Of a stretch of 64,000 nt of DNA, positions 56,913-64,000 are shown piece after piece. Under the pieces are notes generated by a model, which was not told the origin of the DNA, ran no database searches, and was given only the letters and a program-made list of their open reading frames with translations. Source of the stretch: a virus. Every line of letters begins with the position of its first letter. The first letter of the stretch is position 1. The DNA lies in IMG/VR virus record IMGVR_UViG_3300009551_000049, positions 1-64,000 of that record; one strand, written 5' to 3'. Both the position numbers and the translations under genes were made by a program.

Positions 56913-57434
56913 ATGGCCTTCGTGAAACTTGATTGTGGGATGTTGGATTCGACCATTTGGCTTGACCGCGAGGCGCGGGAATTGTTTATCACCGCACTGC
57001 TCATGGCCGTACCTTTTGAGCTGAAGGAACCCGCACCACAGATAAGGGTGCAATCGCTGGAGGAAACTGGCTTTATCGTCCCGCCGGGCTGGTATGGCCG
57101 GGTGGAGGCCGCTGGCTCCGGGATCATCCACCGTGCGGGCATGGAGCTACAGGCGGGCATGGCCGCGCTCGTCCGGCTGGGCGAGCCTGAAGTTGACAGC
57201 CGCACGCCCGACTTTGAGGGCCGCAGACTGGTACGCGTGGCGGGCGGTTACCTCGCTCTAAACTTCGCCCGCTACCGGGAGAAGGATCATACAGCCGCCG
57301 AACGATCCAAACGCTACCGCCAGCGCAAAATGACACGACCACGCCGCAAGGGGCCGTCACCGCGCGAGGTCGAAGCCGTCAAAGCTCTGGAGGCCGGGGA
57401 CGAACGACGATTCGACCAGCTTACCGGCGAATAA
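56913..57434 (+). CDS. Phage/plasmid accessory protein, replication-region type, 173 aa
   Basis: MAFVKLDCGMLDSTIWLDRE is the opening of a widespread protein in phages and mobile islands; residues 25-110 contain PPGWYGRVEAAGSGIIHRAG and a helical LQAGMAALVRLGEPE. The C-terminal 45 residues are very basic (RSKRYRQRKMTRPRRK) then acidic. This type is often found near replication or regulatory genes. It is controlled by the operator and promoter just upstream. It could be a regulator or replication accessory. No specific function is assigned. Confidence 0.68.
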   Translation: MAFVKLDCGMLDSTIWLDREARELFITALLMAVPFELKEPAPQIRVQSLEETGFIVPPGWYGRVEAAGSGIIHRAGMELQAGMAALVRLGEPEVDSRTPDFEGRRLVRVAGGYLALNFARYREKDHTAAERSKRYRQRKMTRPRRKGPSPREVEAVKALEAGDERRFDQLTGE

Positions 57435-57520
57435 ACCTTTCCCAGTCTTCCGGCGCACCCGCCAAAATAAATCAACTTTGTGCTTGCATTAGTAATATAC
57501 TATTGTAATGTAGTATCAAG

Positions 57521-57540
57521 TCCGGGCGATAAAGCCCGGA
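57521..57540 (+). promoter_or_regulatory. Hairpin at the start of the next gene
   Basis: TCCGGGC-gataaa-GCCCGGA is a perfect 7-bp stem whose last base is the A of the ATG at 57540. Weak promoter-like boxes (TTGTGC at 57478, TATTGT 17 bp later at 57501) lie upstream. As RNA it would bury the start, suggesting translational control. Confidence 0.4.
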
Positions 57541-57773
57541 TGGTAACAAAAAGCGAATCAATGAATGTTGAAACAAAAATCTTCTTGGCTTTAGGATTAG
57601 ACAAAGCGCACACCATCCGCAAAATTGCGGCAACCGTGGCTTATCGCTATTGGATGGAAATGCACCGCTTTGGCTGGTTTAAATCAAATCAGGACAAACT
57701 GACAAAGCTGGTCAAACGCTTTCGCTTGGGCGATTGGATTTGCGCCCTGTCCGCCCATTATCCCGTTCGCTGA
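57540..57773 (+). CDS. Small helical protein, 77 aa
   Basis: Start taken at ATG 57540; an ATG at 57561 (MNVETKIFLALGLD) is nearly as good. The sequence is basic and helical (HTIRKIAATVAYRYWMEMHR, KLVKRFRLGDWICALSA). No family is recognised. A hairpin covers the first start. A short repeat, aaagcgaatcaATG, also precedes the next small gene at 57848. Confidence 0.55.
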   Translation: MVTKSESMNVETKIFLALGLDKAHTIRKIAATVAYRYWMEMHRFGWFKSNQDKLTKLVKRFRLGDWICALSAHYPVR

Positions 57774-57847
57774 ATTCCCGCCCCCTGTCCATCGGCAACG
57801 GTGGACAGCAGACGGTAATTAAGCCGCAAACAACAAAAGCGAATCAT

Positions 57848-58088
57848 ATGACCAAAATTAAACCAACCAAGGAGGACGCCTTGCAGGAGTCTGCAAAGAA
57901 AGCCCTCAAATCACTTCCGCGTGTCCGTGTTGAGCAATGTATGTACGTCAGTCTGGACACCCTCAGAATACGCGGACTTGAAACGCGAGCTTGAGAATTA
58001 CGGCCCGCCAGACGCGCATTATCAGCTAGACATTCGCAAGCGTGTCACCAAAGCAGACCGCATCGAACGCGAACGCCAGCTAAAATAA
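57848..58088 (+). pseudogene. Small gene split by a frameshift, about 80 aa
   Basis: From ATG 57848 the frame reads MTKIKPTKEDALQESAKKAL and stops at 57994. From about 57950 the next frame gives an obviously protein-like continuation (TPSEYADLKRELENYG, DIRKRVTKADRIERERQLK) to a TAA at 58086. Joining the two by one +1 shift around 57951 makes a sensible small helical protein. Either the gene is broken, the sequence has an error, or a shift is programmed. A TTG start at 57930 for a separate second gene is the alternative. Confidence 0.5.
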
Positions 58089-58115
58089 AATCATCTGCCA
58101 AACCAAATTTAAAAT

Positions 58116-58361
58116 ATGAAAATCACTTTGTTGAATGGCAGATAATACAGCATCCGCGCATGGACTGGTGGCAAGTCTGATTATCGGGCTTGCACCCACC
58201 CGGACTTTGGATGGCTCCGCCGCTGGTTTTTCCGCGAGGAGGTCAAGCGTTGCGGCGGGCTGGACTTCTGGCAGTGTGCGGGCACTTCCGCCTTGCAACG
58301 TGCCCGTATTTTCTGGAACCGCGCCAGCCTTGACGCGCTAGCAACCCTTGAACTGAACTAA
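58116..58361 (+). pseudogene. Small gene with an in-frame TAA near its start, about 80 aa
   Basis: ATG 58116 begins MKITLLNGR and hits TAA at 58143-58145; the same frame then continues YSIRAWTGGKSDYRACTH, WLRRWFFREEVKRCGG and ends LATLELN before a stop at 58359. The downstream part is clearly coding in composition but has no alternative start. One base change would restore it. The other track frame at 58135 is Ser/Ala-rich and unlikely. Neighbour 57848 is also broken, so this short stretch may be decaying or poorly sequenced. Confidence 0.5.
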
Positions 58362-58387
58362 TTTTAACCAATAAACACAAGCATTTT

Positions 58388-60172
58388 ATGAACACTGAAG
58401 AAACAACAGCAAAAGAATTCACAGGCGAAGCCACATATTGCCCCGAAGATAACAAGCTGCGTCTTTACGTTGGACGCGTTCCCCGCGAGGAGTATTTAAA
58501 ATTGAGGGCCGAAGGCTGGACGGCCTTGCCCAAGCAGCGCGAAACCGGGGGCGGAGACTTCGCAGCCATCTGGACGCCCGCTCGCCGCGACACCGCTTTA
58601 GAATACGCCGGATTTATCGGCGATGAGGACAAAGGCCCGGAGGAGCGCGCAGCGGACAGGGCCGAGCGTTTCAGCGGCTACCGTGACAAACGCACCGTCG
58701 AAGCCTGCGGACACGCGGACAGGTACGAGACCGGGCCGAGCGCACACGGTTTCCAATCGCAGGCACGGGCCGAGCGCGCAGCCGCCCGCCATGACCGCAT
58801 TGCCACCCGTGCCGGGGATTCATGGTCTAAAGCCGAATACTGGACACGCCGCACCGCTGGCGTCATCGGACATGCGCTTTACAAGTCAACGCCGGGTGTG
58901 CGTATGGGCCGCATTAAAATCATTGAGGCGGATTTGCGGCGGATCGAAAAACAGCGGGCTGAGAACGCCGCATTTTTTGAATCGTGGCGCGACATTTCGA
59001 CCATGACCGATGCCACCCAGCAAAACGCATTTGCAAAGCGGCTGGCCAGCTCATGTTATGGCCGGATGGATTACACCCACCCGCGCACGGGCAAAACCGG
59101 CAGTTTGTGGGAATTTATCCGCGATGACGCTGCCGACCGGATCACGGGCGCGGAGGCTGCGGCCCTTTACCTCGCGGCCCATGCCGACCCCAAAAAGCCG
59201 GAATGGAACGAAACGCGCTCAGGTGAATGGGTGGCGCATTACAATTTGCGGCTGGCTTATGAAAACCAAATGTGCGAGGCCGCAGGAGGCCGGGCCGCGC
59301 TGGTCGAGATGGTGCCTGGCGGTTTCGTCGGCTCATATCAAATCCGCAAGGTATGCAAGTCGCCTGTGACCGGCCTTGTCGTTTCGGTTGAAGTCATGGG
59401 AACGCATACCGGCTATACCAAGGAAAGCGGATACACCGAGCGCGCCACCCGCCCCGCGCCCGTCCTGTTCAACATCGAGCGGCTGACCGCCGAAGCCTAC
59501 CGGCCCCCAACGGCGGAGGAGCTGACCGCGTTTAAAGCCGCGATGAAGGCGGAGAAAGCCGCCAAGCCCAAGGCCATCAAGCCGCCCTTGATTAACCCTA
59601 CCGACGCGGACGCGGAACGCCTACAAGCGGTTTGGAACGAGCGCGAGCGGGCCGCATACGCCGCCAGCATGGAACGCCAGTACGGGGCAAGCATGGTCGC
59701 AAGCTGCCTGAAGGATTGGAAACCATCGACGGTTTGCCGGATCACGCAAGCCGCCTACTCCGCGAATTCAAAAGGCAGCTACGCGCGGGCGGAGACAAAA
59801 GAAATTTGCTGGCATGGTGTCATCAAACCTCGCCAGTATTTTCACAGCTACGAAAAGCAGGCGAAAGACAACGCGGAACGCGGCCCCGTGGTGTGCGAAC
59901 TGCGAACCACATCGAGCGACGGCCACACCTACGGCGCAAAGCGGGTAATTGTCCTTACTGACAAGGCGCAAAAGACTTTTCCCGCCGAAATCTGGCAGCA
60001 ATTCAAACCCGCTGAAAGCGTGATAAAGTCCCTGTCTTGCGCGCTCAAGCTTTGGGTGTGTGGTTGCGGGCACCGGGAAGAAACTTCAAAAACCTATGAT
60101 TGCAAGGTTTGCCCGAATTGTAACCGGCTGATGCGTGACGAAAAAGGCGAAGTTTGCACCACCAAAAAATGA
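58388..60172 (+). CDS. DUF3560-domain protein, 594 aa
   Basis: Residues 10-70 carry the N-terminal module YCPEDNKLRLYVGRVPREEY. DUF3560 follows about 75-185 with ERAADRAERFSGYRDKR, HADRYETGPSAHGFQSQARA and HDRIATRAGDSWSKAEYW, where the repeated alanine/arginine helices are typical. The rest has a conserved segment around residues 290-350 and a C-terminal CGCGHREET/CKVCPNC zinc pair. DUF3560 proteins are usually plasmid- or island-borne and their role is unknown. It is coupled to a DNA methyltransferase-like gene. Confidence 0.8.
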   Translation: MNTEETTAKEFTGEATYCPEDNKLRLYVGRVPREEYLKLRAEGWTALPKQRETGGGDFAAIWTPARRDTALEYAGFIGDEDKGPEERAADRAERFSGYRDKRTVEACGHADRYETGPSAHGFQSQARAERAAARHDRIATRAGDSWSKAEYWTRRTAGVIGHALYKSTPGVRMGRIKIIEADLRRIEKQRAENAAFFESWRDISTMTDATQQNAFAKRLASSCYGRMDYTHPRTGKTGSLWEFIRDDAADRITGAEAAALYLAAHADPKKPEWNETRSGEWVAHYNLRLAYENQMCEAAGGRAALVEMVPGGFVGSYQIRKVCKSPVTGLVVSVEVMGTHTGYTKESGYTERATRPAPVLFNIERLTAEAYRPPTAEELTAFKAAMKAEKAAKPKAIKPPLINPTDADAERLQAVWNERERAAYAASMERQYGASMVASCLKDWKPSTVCRITQAAYSANSKGSYARAETKEICWHGVIKPRQYFHSYEKQAKDNAERGPVVCELRTTSSDGHTYGAKRVIVLTDKAQKTFPAEIWQQFKPAESVIKSLSCALKLWVCGCGHREETSKTYDCKVCPNCNRLMRDEKGEVCTTKK

Positions 60173-60804
60173 AGGCCGAAACATTCAACCGTTTGCATAC
60201 GTTACGCATGGAAAATGACGCGGCCAAGTACGCACAGGACGAACTTAGGCCGCGCTTTGACCGCTTGGCGGGTCGGCATGAGAACGGCACCGCCCCGCGC
60301 GCGGTGTCCGCCTTCCAGCTGTTCCAGACGCCGCCGGACATCGCCGCCCGGCTGGTGTCCGCGTCGGGGGCAAACCGCAGTTGCCGGGTGCTTGAACCCT
60401 CAGCCGGTCTAGGCCGCATTTTGGACGCGCTGCAAAAGTCCGGGGCGTGGGATATAACCGCCGTCGAAATGGCCGCGAATATCGCTGGGGAACTTTACGC
60501 CCAATGCCGCCCCGAGCTGAAGATTTTACAGCGCGACTTTTTGACGGTCATACCAGAGGAAACGGGGTTATTTGATTGCGTGGTGATGAATCCCCCATTT
60601 CATCTCCGGGCCGACATCCGCCACATTTTACACGCCCTGAAGTTTTTACAGACTGGCGGAACGCTGGCTGCACTCTGCCTTGATACGCCGCACCGCGAAA
60701 AAGCCTTGCGGCCTATGTCCTCCAGCTGGGAGAAACTACCGGCGGGAACCTTTGCCAAGGAGGGAACGTACGTTCCGACCGTGCTTTTGACGATCCGCAA
60801 ATAA
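60169..60804 (+). CDS. SAM-dependent methyltransferase, probably DNA, 211 aa
   Basis: ATG 60169 overlaps the DUF3560 stop. VLEPSAGLGRILDALQ near residue 75 is motif I and VVMNPPFHLRADIRHI near 139 is motif IV (NPPF), the layout of N6-adenine-type or related methyltransferases. Residues 45-55 (VSAFQLFQTPPDIAARLV) match the TPxxIAxxLV start of such enzymes. Coupling to DUF3560 recalls plasmid accessory modules, where the two occur together. Substrate and target are unknown. Confidence 0.78.
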   Translation: MKAETFNRLHTLRMENDAAKYAQDELRPRFDRLAGRHENGTAPRAVSAFQLFQTPPDIAARLVSASGANRSCRVLEPSAGLGRILDALQKSGAWDITAVEMAANIAGELYAQCRPELKILQRDFLTVIPEETGLFDCVVMNPPFHLRADIRHILHALKFLQTGGTLAALCLDTPHREKALRPMSSSWEKLPAGTFAKEGTYVPTVLLTIRK

Positions 60805-60875
60805 TGACCGGCCCTGACGCCGATAAAAAATGAATCCCCAGCCGTACACCACGACCAGTGAACCGTGACTGAATT

Positions 60876-61253
60876 ATGAAAAACACCCCAACCCCAACCG
60901 ATGCCGCCACGCCCATGCTTAAAGTTCTTGAAAAACCGATGTCCATTCGCCTTGTTCAAAGCGACGACAAAACGGTGGCAATAATGCAAGGCGACGACGA
61001 CTCGCGGGAAACAGACTTACAATGGGCTAACAGAATCGTCCGCGCCGTCAACTTGCTGGCCGCGTATGAGGCGATGGCGGTGATGACAGAGAAGTTGCGC
61101 CTCGCAATCAATCCGTTACTGGTTGAACTACCGGACAAATCGGTTGTGAACGGCGAGGATAATTTCCCGTTTCGCTTGAAGATTTTAAAGCTGCAAGTCG
61201 AAGCTGAAACAGCCCTCGCCCAACTCGCCAAGCTCAAGGAGGAATTGAAGTGA
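60876..61253 (+). CDS. Hypothetical protein, 125 aa
   Basis: Hydrophilic, with a helical centre (WANRIVRAVNLLAAYEAMAV) and a C-terminal heptad-type helix (LQVEAETALAQLAKLKEEL). The start ATG is preceded by aatt. Its stop overlaps the next GTG. No family recognised; a small coiled-coil regulator is a possibility. Confidence 0.6.
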   Translation: MKNTPTPTDAATPMLKVLEKPMSIRLVQSDDKTVAIMQGDDDSRETDLQWANRIVRAVNLLAAYEAMAVMTEKLRLAINPLLVELPDKSVVNGEDNFPFRLKILKLQVEAETALAQLAKLKEELK

Positions 61254-61687
61254 ACACAAATCTCCGCCAGTTCAAAACCTGCGCCGGATGCAAAGCTGGC
61301 GTGCTGTCGCAAGGACAACCGTTTAGCTGCGCCCTTGGCTTCAAGGTCAACGGCAAGACCTGTGTTCCGCTTCAAGCCTGTGTGAAGCCCAGAACCATCA
61401 CCGACCTGACTGAAGCCCGTAAGCACAATTGGGAATCACACAGGCTACTTGGCTATTGCTCAAATGATCCCACGATAGTAACTGGCGAAGACCCGGCTCT
61501 AAAACAAATTTACAGAATCGGACTAAATGCCGTCGAATTTGGCTACCGCCAATGCGAGAAGGGCAACAATCTGGAAACCGCCTTGGAAAACTTCAAGGCA
61601 GTTACCAATTCGCAACAACCATGTCCGAATTGTGCCAGCACCACCCACCCGCCGGGATGCTGTGCAAAGGATGGTCACGGCGGATGA
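61250..61687 (+). CDS. Cys-rich protein, 145 aa
   Basis: GTG start overlapping the previous stop (GTGA). Cys occurs as CAGCK, later CALGFKVNGKTC and CVKPRT, and a C-terminal CPNCASTTHPPGCC that could hold two metals. The middle is helical (QIYRIGLNAVEFGYRQCEKG). No family recognised; likely zinc-binding. Confidence 0.62.
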   Translation: MNTNLRQFKTCAGCKAGVLSQGQPFSCALGFKVNGKTCVPLQACVKPRTITDLTEARKHNWESHRLLGYCSNDPTIVTGEDPALKQIYRIGLNAVEFGYRQCEKGNNLETALENFKAVTNSQQPCPNCASTTHPPGCCAKDGHGG

Positions 61688-61712
61688 ATTTGACCGTGGA
61701 AATCGAGGACTT

Positions 61713-61991
61713 ATGAAAATCAAAGCACATTTGCAGCGCGCACGAAGGGCACTAGATGCTGATGCGAAAGCGGGCAGTGTGTGGCGAGCTGGTCAGGCCG
61801 ACACGCTTAGAAACTGTCTTCTCCCCCAGCCACCGGCAAACGCGGGACGGATAAACGCCACGCCGGTTAAAATAAGTTCGCGGGTCGGTAACCGCGCCAC
61901 GGTCTTTAATTTGGCGGCAATGACGCCCCCAAACCGCGCGCTTGGACGGCATTCTATGTCTAAACGAGACAGGCGCGCGGTCACAATTTGA
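61713..61991 (+). CDS. Hypothetical basic protein, 92 aa
   Basis: ATG 61713 gives MKIKAHLQRARRALDADAKA; upstream in-frame ATGs would lie in the previous gene. A tiny frame MNLTVEIEDL (61684-61716) bridges the two genes by ATGA overlaps. The first 35 residues look coding; the rest is Arg/Pro/Asn-rich (TPPNRALGRHSMSKRDRR) and less convincing. Unrecognised. Confidence 0.45.
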   Translation: MKIKAHLQRARRALDADAKAGSVWRAGQADTLRNCLLPQPPANAGRINATPVKISSRVGNRATVFNLAAMTPPNRALGRHSMSKRDRRAVTI

Positions 61992-61995
61992 AATT

Positions 61996-62430
61996 ATGAA
62001 AACCAAAAAAACAAACTGGATACCACGCCGCCGTGGTAAAACCTACTGCTCGTCCGCCTGTGGATCGGGTTGCACATGGGCTGATTATATGTCAGCAAAA
62101 CGCACTGGCGAGCGCGTCCGCAAAATGATGGACACCCCGAACGATTGGGAAGTCGTCGTTTGGGAGAACGGCGGATGGTTCTGGAAGCTCAAGCATATCA
62201 TGGGCCATTTGTCCCTATGGTCGGATTGCCATCGCCTGAGCACTTCGCCAAAATTCCACGCCATGTTGAGCACGGATGCGGACGCTATGGGTTGTGACCA
62301 CACTTGGTACGACAGCCAGCGGTTTGAGAATCCTAACGAGGCGGTTAAACATCGCCTGAAGCTCGCCGCCAGCAAGATGGACGGCATCAACAAGCTGCTT
62401 TTCAAATTCAACCCGCTGCGTGTCAAATGA
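61996..62430 (+). CDS. Hypothetical protein, 144 aa
   Basis: ATG 61996 follows gaaatt. The N-terminus WIPRRRGKTYCSSACGSGCT has three Cys. Central WEVVVWENGGWFWKLKHI and CDHTWYDSQRFENPNEAVK are well-spaced and coding-like. The widespread phage pattern of a Cys-rich start followed by a VWENGG.W strand suggests a small conserved accessory protein. Its stop overlaps the next ATG. Confidence 0.65.
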   Translation: MKTKKTNWIPRRRGKTYCSSACGSGCTWADYMSAKRTGERVRKMMDTPNDWEVVVWENGGWFWKLKHIMGHLSLWSDCHRLSTSPKFHAMLSTDADAMGCDHTWYDSQRFENPNEAVKHRLKLAASKMDGINKLLFKFNPLRVK

Positions 62431-62687
62431 AATTCGAGGAGCTGTCCATGCGCGCGGCCAATGTTGGGGGCAGATTGTATTCTGTTAAAACCGGCCAATA
62501 TGAGGGCCATACTTATATCATGGCCAGCAAGCGCATGATACGCGAAGCGATAAAAGATGGCTCAATCAATAAAATCATTGGGGCTGGTCGAATCACTATT
62601 AACGAGCTTCGACGGTATGCAGGCCTTAAACCTGAAACTATCAAAAGATGTCCTTGCTGTAACCAAACTATAAAATCAAAACCATGA
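62427..62687 (+). CDS. Hypothetical protein with C-terminal zinc knuckle, 86 aa
   Basis: Compact alpha/beta sequence (RLYSVKTGQYEGHTYIMASK, GAGRITINELRRYAGLKP) ending TIKRCPCCNQTIKSKP, where CPCC may bind zinc with other residues. Coupled to both neighbours by ATGA. Unrecognised. Confidence 0.62.
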   Translation: MKFEELSMRAANVGGRLYSVKTGQYEGHTYIMASKRMIREAIKDGSINKIIGAGRITINELRRYAGLKPETIKRCPCCNQTIKSKP

Positions 62688-63070
62688 AACACAACACCAT
62701 CTCCGATGGCAAGCAGCTTGTCCTGCTGGCAAACCCTGACGAACGGGACGTTATATCCATGTTCGACAACCCTAATAACGTGCCGATGGCCACGGTCAAA
62801 AAGCATCTCGACCCGCTGCTTGGGCAGAACGGTCTGGAATGGAAGGTGTGCGACACGCTGACCATTTGCCGGATCGGAGAGCCACAGACCGAAAGAGGCT
62901 CGGACGCCGATGAATGGGTTTACCTTGGCCGTTTTCCAGCCCCCTCGGGCACTACCTACAGGTGGTATGCGCGCGTCACAGATGTCTGGCATTACAACGG
63001 CTCGCCTGGCCAGTTGCTCCTTCAACTGCGCGACCAAGGACAGGCCATATTTGAGGGCGGTGCGGTATGA
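62684..63070 (+). CDS. Hypothetical protein, 128 aa
   Basis: An alpha/beta sequence with NTISDGKQLVLLANPDERDV, then LLGQNGLEWKVCDTLTICRI and WYARVTDVWHYNGSPGQLL. It could be a small enzyme or binding protein; no family is recognised. Coupled by ATGA to its neighbours. Confidence 0.62.
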   Translation: MKHNTISDGKQLVLLANPDERDVISMFDNPNNVPMATVKKHLDPLLGQNGLEWKVCDTLTICRIGEPQTERGSDADEWVYLGRFPAPSGTTYRWYARVTDVWHYNGSPGQLLLQLRDQGQAIFEGGAV

Positions 63071-63264
63071 AACCAGCGGTCATGTGCCGGGTGCCCGCGT
63101 TCTGCGACGAGGTTTCAGCCAAATCGGGCCTTCCCGTGCAATCCCGACTGGATGGGCCGGTTAAGGTCGTGACTTTCGACGGGCGCGACCACCGATTTAC
63201 CGTGACTGAATACGAGCGCATCCGGGGCCAGTTGCCGGGCCGGGTGTTTTTGGAGCAAATCTGA
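63067..63264 (+). CDS. Small protein, 65 aa
   Basis: A hydrophilic protein with two Cys near the start (MCRVPAFC) and strands VVTFDGRDHRFTV and LPGRVFLEQI. Its ATG overlaps the previous stop. It ends right where the promoter-like sequence at 63265 begins. Unrecognised. Confidence 0.58.
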   Translation: MKPAVMCRVPAFCDEVSAKSGLPVQSRLDGPVKVVTFDGRDHRFTVTEYERIRGQLPGRVFLEQI

Positions 63265-63293
63265 TTGACTTTAGGTATATAAACCATTATTCA
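63265..63293 (+). promoter_or_regulatory. Candidate promoter, TTGACTTTAGGT type
   Basis: TTGACT at 63265, 17 bp spacer, TATTCA at 63288-63293, with the ATG at 63300 seven bases on. The first twelve bases match the sequence at 40156 in all but two positions. The start would be leaderless. Confidence 0.42.
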
Positions 63294-63299
63294 TACACC

Positions 63300-63461
63300 A
63301 TGAAAGAAATCAAACTTCCTGAATTCAAATGCCTGCGCTGTGACCATCCTTGGAACCCACGGCTTGCCGCCCTGCCCGCCGTCTGTCCGCGCTGCAAATC
63401 GCCCTACTGGAACAAGCCACGGTCAAAAAAGGCGGGGCCGGTGGCAAAAAAAACAGGCTGA
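63300..63461 (+). CDS. Small zinc-ribbon protein, 53 aa
   Basis: CLRC at residues 11-14 and CPRC at 29-32 form a short zinc ribbon; the C-terminal 15 residues are Lys-rich. Such one-ribbon proteins are frequent in phages. It is the first gene behind a promoter-like sequence, with no Shine-Dalgarno. Confidence 0.6.
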   Translation: MKEIKLPEFKCLRCDHPWNPRLAALPAVCPRCKSPYWNKPRSKKAGPVAKKTG

Positions 63462-63462
63462 T

Positions 63463-63762
63463 ATGTTAATGACCATCAAAAACATCGCGCACCACGCCGC
63501 CATACCCGATGGCGAATTGCGCGTGGTGCCCAGCCGGGGCGGTAAGTCATTTCTCATCATCGCGGCCAACGGTCAGGCCATCGCTGAAACGGTGCCGACT
63601 CAAAATCCACGCAAGAGCATGGCACGGGCCGCGCTGCTTGCCCATTCTCTGAATTCGTTTCCTCGCTCCATCCAAGCCTTGTCAGCCTGCAAGGATGCTG
63701 GCCTCCACACTGCTGGAAAAATCATTGAGTCTCTCGAAGACATTTCCAAAATCGGAATATGA
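63463..63762 (+). CDS. Hypothetical protein, 99 aa
   Basis: ATG 63463 is one base after the previous stop; a frame extending to 63340 is the shadow of that gene. The sequence has short strands (ELRVVPSRGGKSFLIIAANG) and a helical end (SIQALSACKDAGLHTAGKI). Coupled to the next gene. Unrecognised. Confidence 0.6.
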   Translation: MLMTIKNIAHHAAIPDGELRVVPSRGGKSFLIIAANGQAIAETVPTQNPRKSMARAALLAHSLNSFPRSIQALSACKDAGLHTAGKIIESLEDISKIGI

Positions 63763-63956
63763 TTTCATCCGACAAAGACCTAGAAGCCATTTCCGCTTGC
63801 GTGGCCAGTTCGGTATCAGGAGGGCGCGTATTAATAGTTGCAACCAGCAAATCCAAGGCAAGAATCATTTGGACAGACATCCAAACTATCTGCGAAATGA
63901 CTGGAATCAATATCCGAAAAGTCTCCAAAAATTTGAAAATAAGCTGGTCAAAATAA
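63759..63956 (+). CDS. Small protein, 65 aa
   Basis: Compact alpha/beta sequence with SSVSGGRVLIVATSKSKARI and a C-terminal basic helix (NIRKVSKNLKISWSK). Its ATG overlaps the previous stop. No family recognised. Confidence 0.58.
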   Translation: MISSDKDLEAISACVASSVSGGRVLIVATSKSKARIIWTDIQTICEMTGINIRKVSKNLKISWSK

Positions 63957-63959
63957 TTT

Positions 63960-64000
63960 ATGAAAATCCACGAAGCCTTGCTCCTCTGTCTGTTCATGGT
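63960..64000 (+). CDS. 5' end of a small gene (partial)
   Basis: ATG 63960 opens MKIHEALLLCLFM and continues past the window. The hydrophobic start resembles a signal or membrane segment. It is preceded by aattt. Confidence 0.4.
   Translation, partial: MKIHEALLLCLFM

Noticed and set aside
58116-58361. TAA recoded as an amino acid
   Set aside because: TAA ends many intact genes in the window, so recoding would break them.
1-64000. Prophage or integrated element
   Set aside because: No integrase, attachment-type duplication or bacterial chromosomal gene was seen; the whole window reads as phage.

Overview
This window is part of the genome of a tailed double-stranded DNA bacteriophage. It holds a large terminase subunit, portal, probable scaffold and major capsid protein, very large virion proteins, a phage replication and recombination set, and a tRNA cluster. 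Genes are densely packed, mostly with ATGA-type stop/start overlaps. Both ends of the window cut through reading frames. No integrase, lysis cassette, DNA polymerase or tail tape measure was recognised. The large internal-type virion proteins and the absence of sheath or tape-measure genes hint at a podovirus-like particle (inference). The host is not identifiable. Many starts are preceded only by A/T-rich sequence (taattATG, atttATG) without a Shine-Dalgarno, which would fit a host with little SD use, such as Bacteroidota or relatives, but this is weak.

Layout. 0-10.6 kb (+): the end of one virion-type gene, a 956-aa and a 1841-aa polyvalent virion protein, and between them a small protease-like gene, an ATP-grasp ligase and a Cys-rich protein. 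10.6-11.4 kb (+): tRNA-Pro(UGG), tRNA-Gly(UCC), tRNA-Met(CAU) and less canonical tRNA-like sequences. 11.4-12.6 kb (+): three small genes. 12.6-36.2 kb (-): a 614-aa structural protein, a surface-glycan island (glycosyltransferases, an NAD epimerase, three methyltransferases, a three-domain glycosyltransferase fusion), an HNH gene, a large adhesin with a von Willebrand A domain, a repeat-bearing structural protein, capsid, scaffold and portal. 36.2-54.5 kb (+): terminase with an intein in its P-loop, then ERF annealase, YqaJ exonuclease, replication initiator, DnaB helicase, SSB, HNH, a HerA-like ATPase, VRR-NUC nuclease, DNA methyltransferase, flap exonuclease, a uracil-glycosylase-like gene and many small genes. 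54.5-56.2 kb (-): six small genes, the last an HNH. 56.2-56.9 kb: a gene-free divergent control region. 56.9-64 kb (+): accessory genes including a DUF3560 protein and a second methyltransferase.

How the parts fit. Terminase and portal diverge from about 36.2 kb, so packaging and head genes are read in opposite directions. Capsid is a stand-alone unit between two intrinsic terminators. ERF plus YqaJ form a lambda-Red-like recombination pair, and initiator plus DnaB plus SSB form the replisome-loading core. A HerA-like ATPase next to a nuclease suggests an end-processing pair. The glycan island is probably for decorating virions or altering host surface sugars.

Most notable signals: a small basic gene nested out of frame inside the 956-aa virion gene with a good ribosome-binding site; a near-palindromic element (consensus GACCGTGCCANANNTTGCAC) recurring at unit boundaries; an operator-like cluster of GCGTGAC sites around a strong promoter at 56.84-56.91 kb whose spacing implies a leaderless mRNA; three coupled membrane micro-proteins; and several small genes that look broken by single frameshifts or a stop codon.
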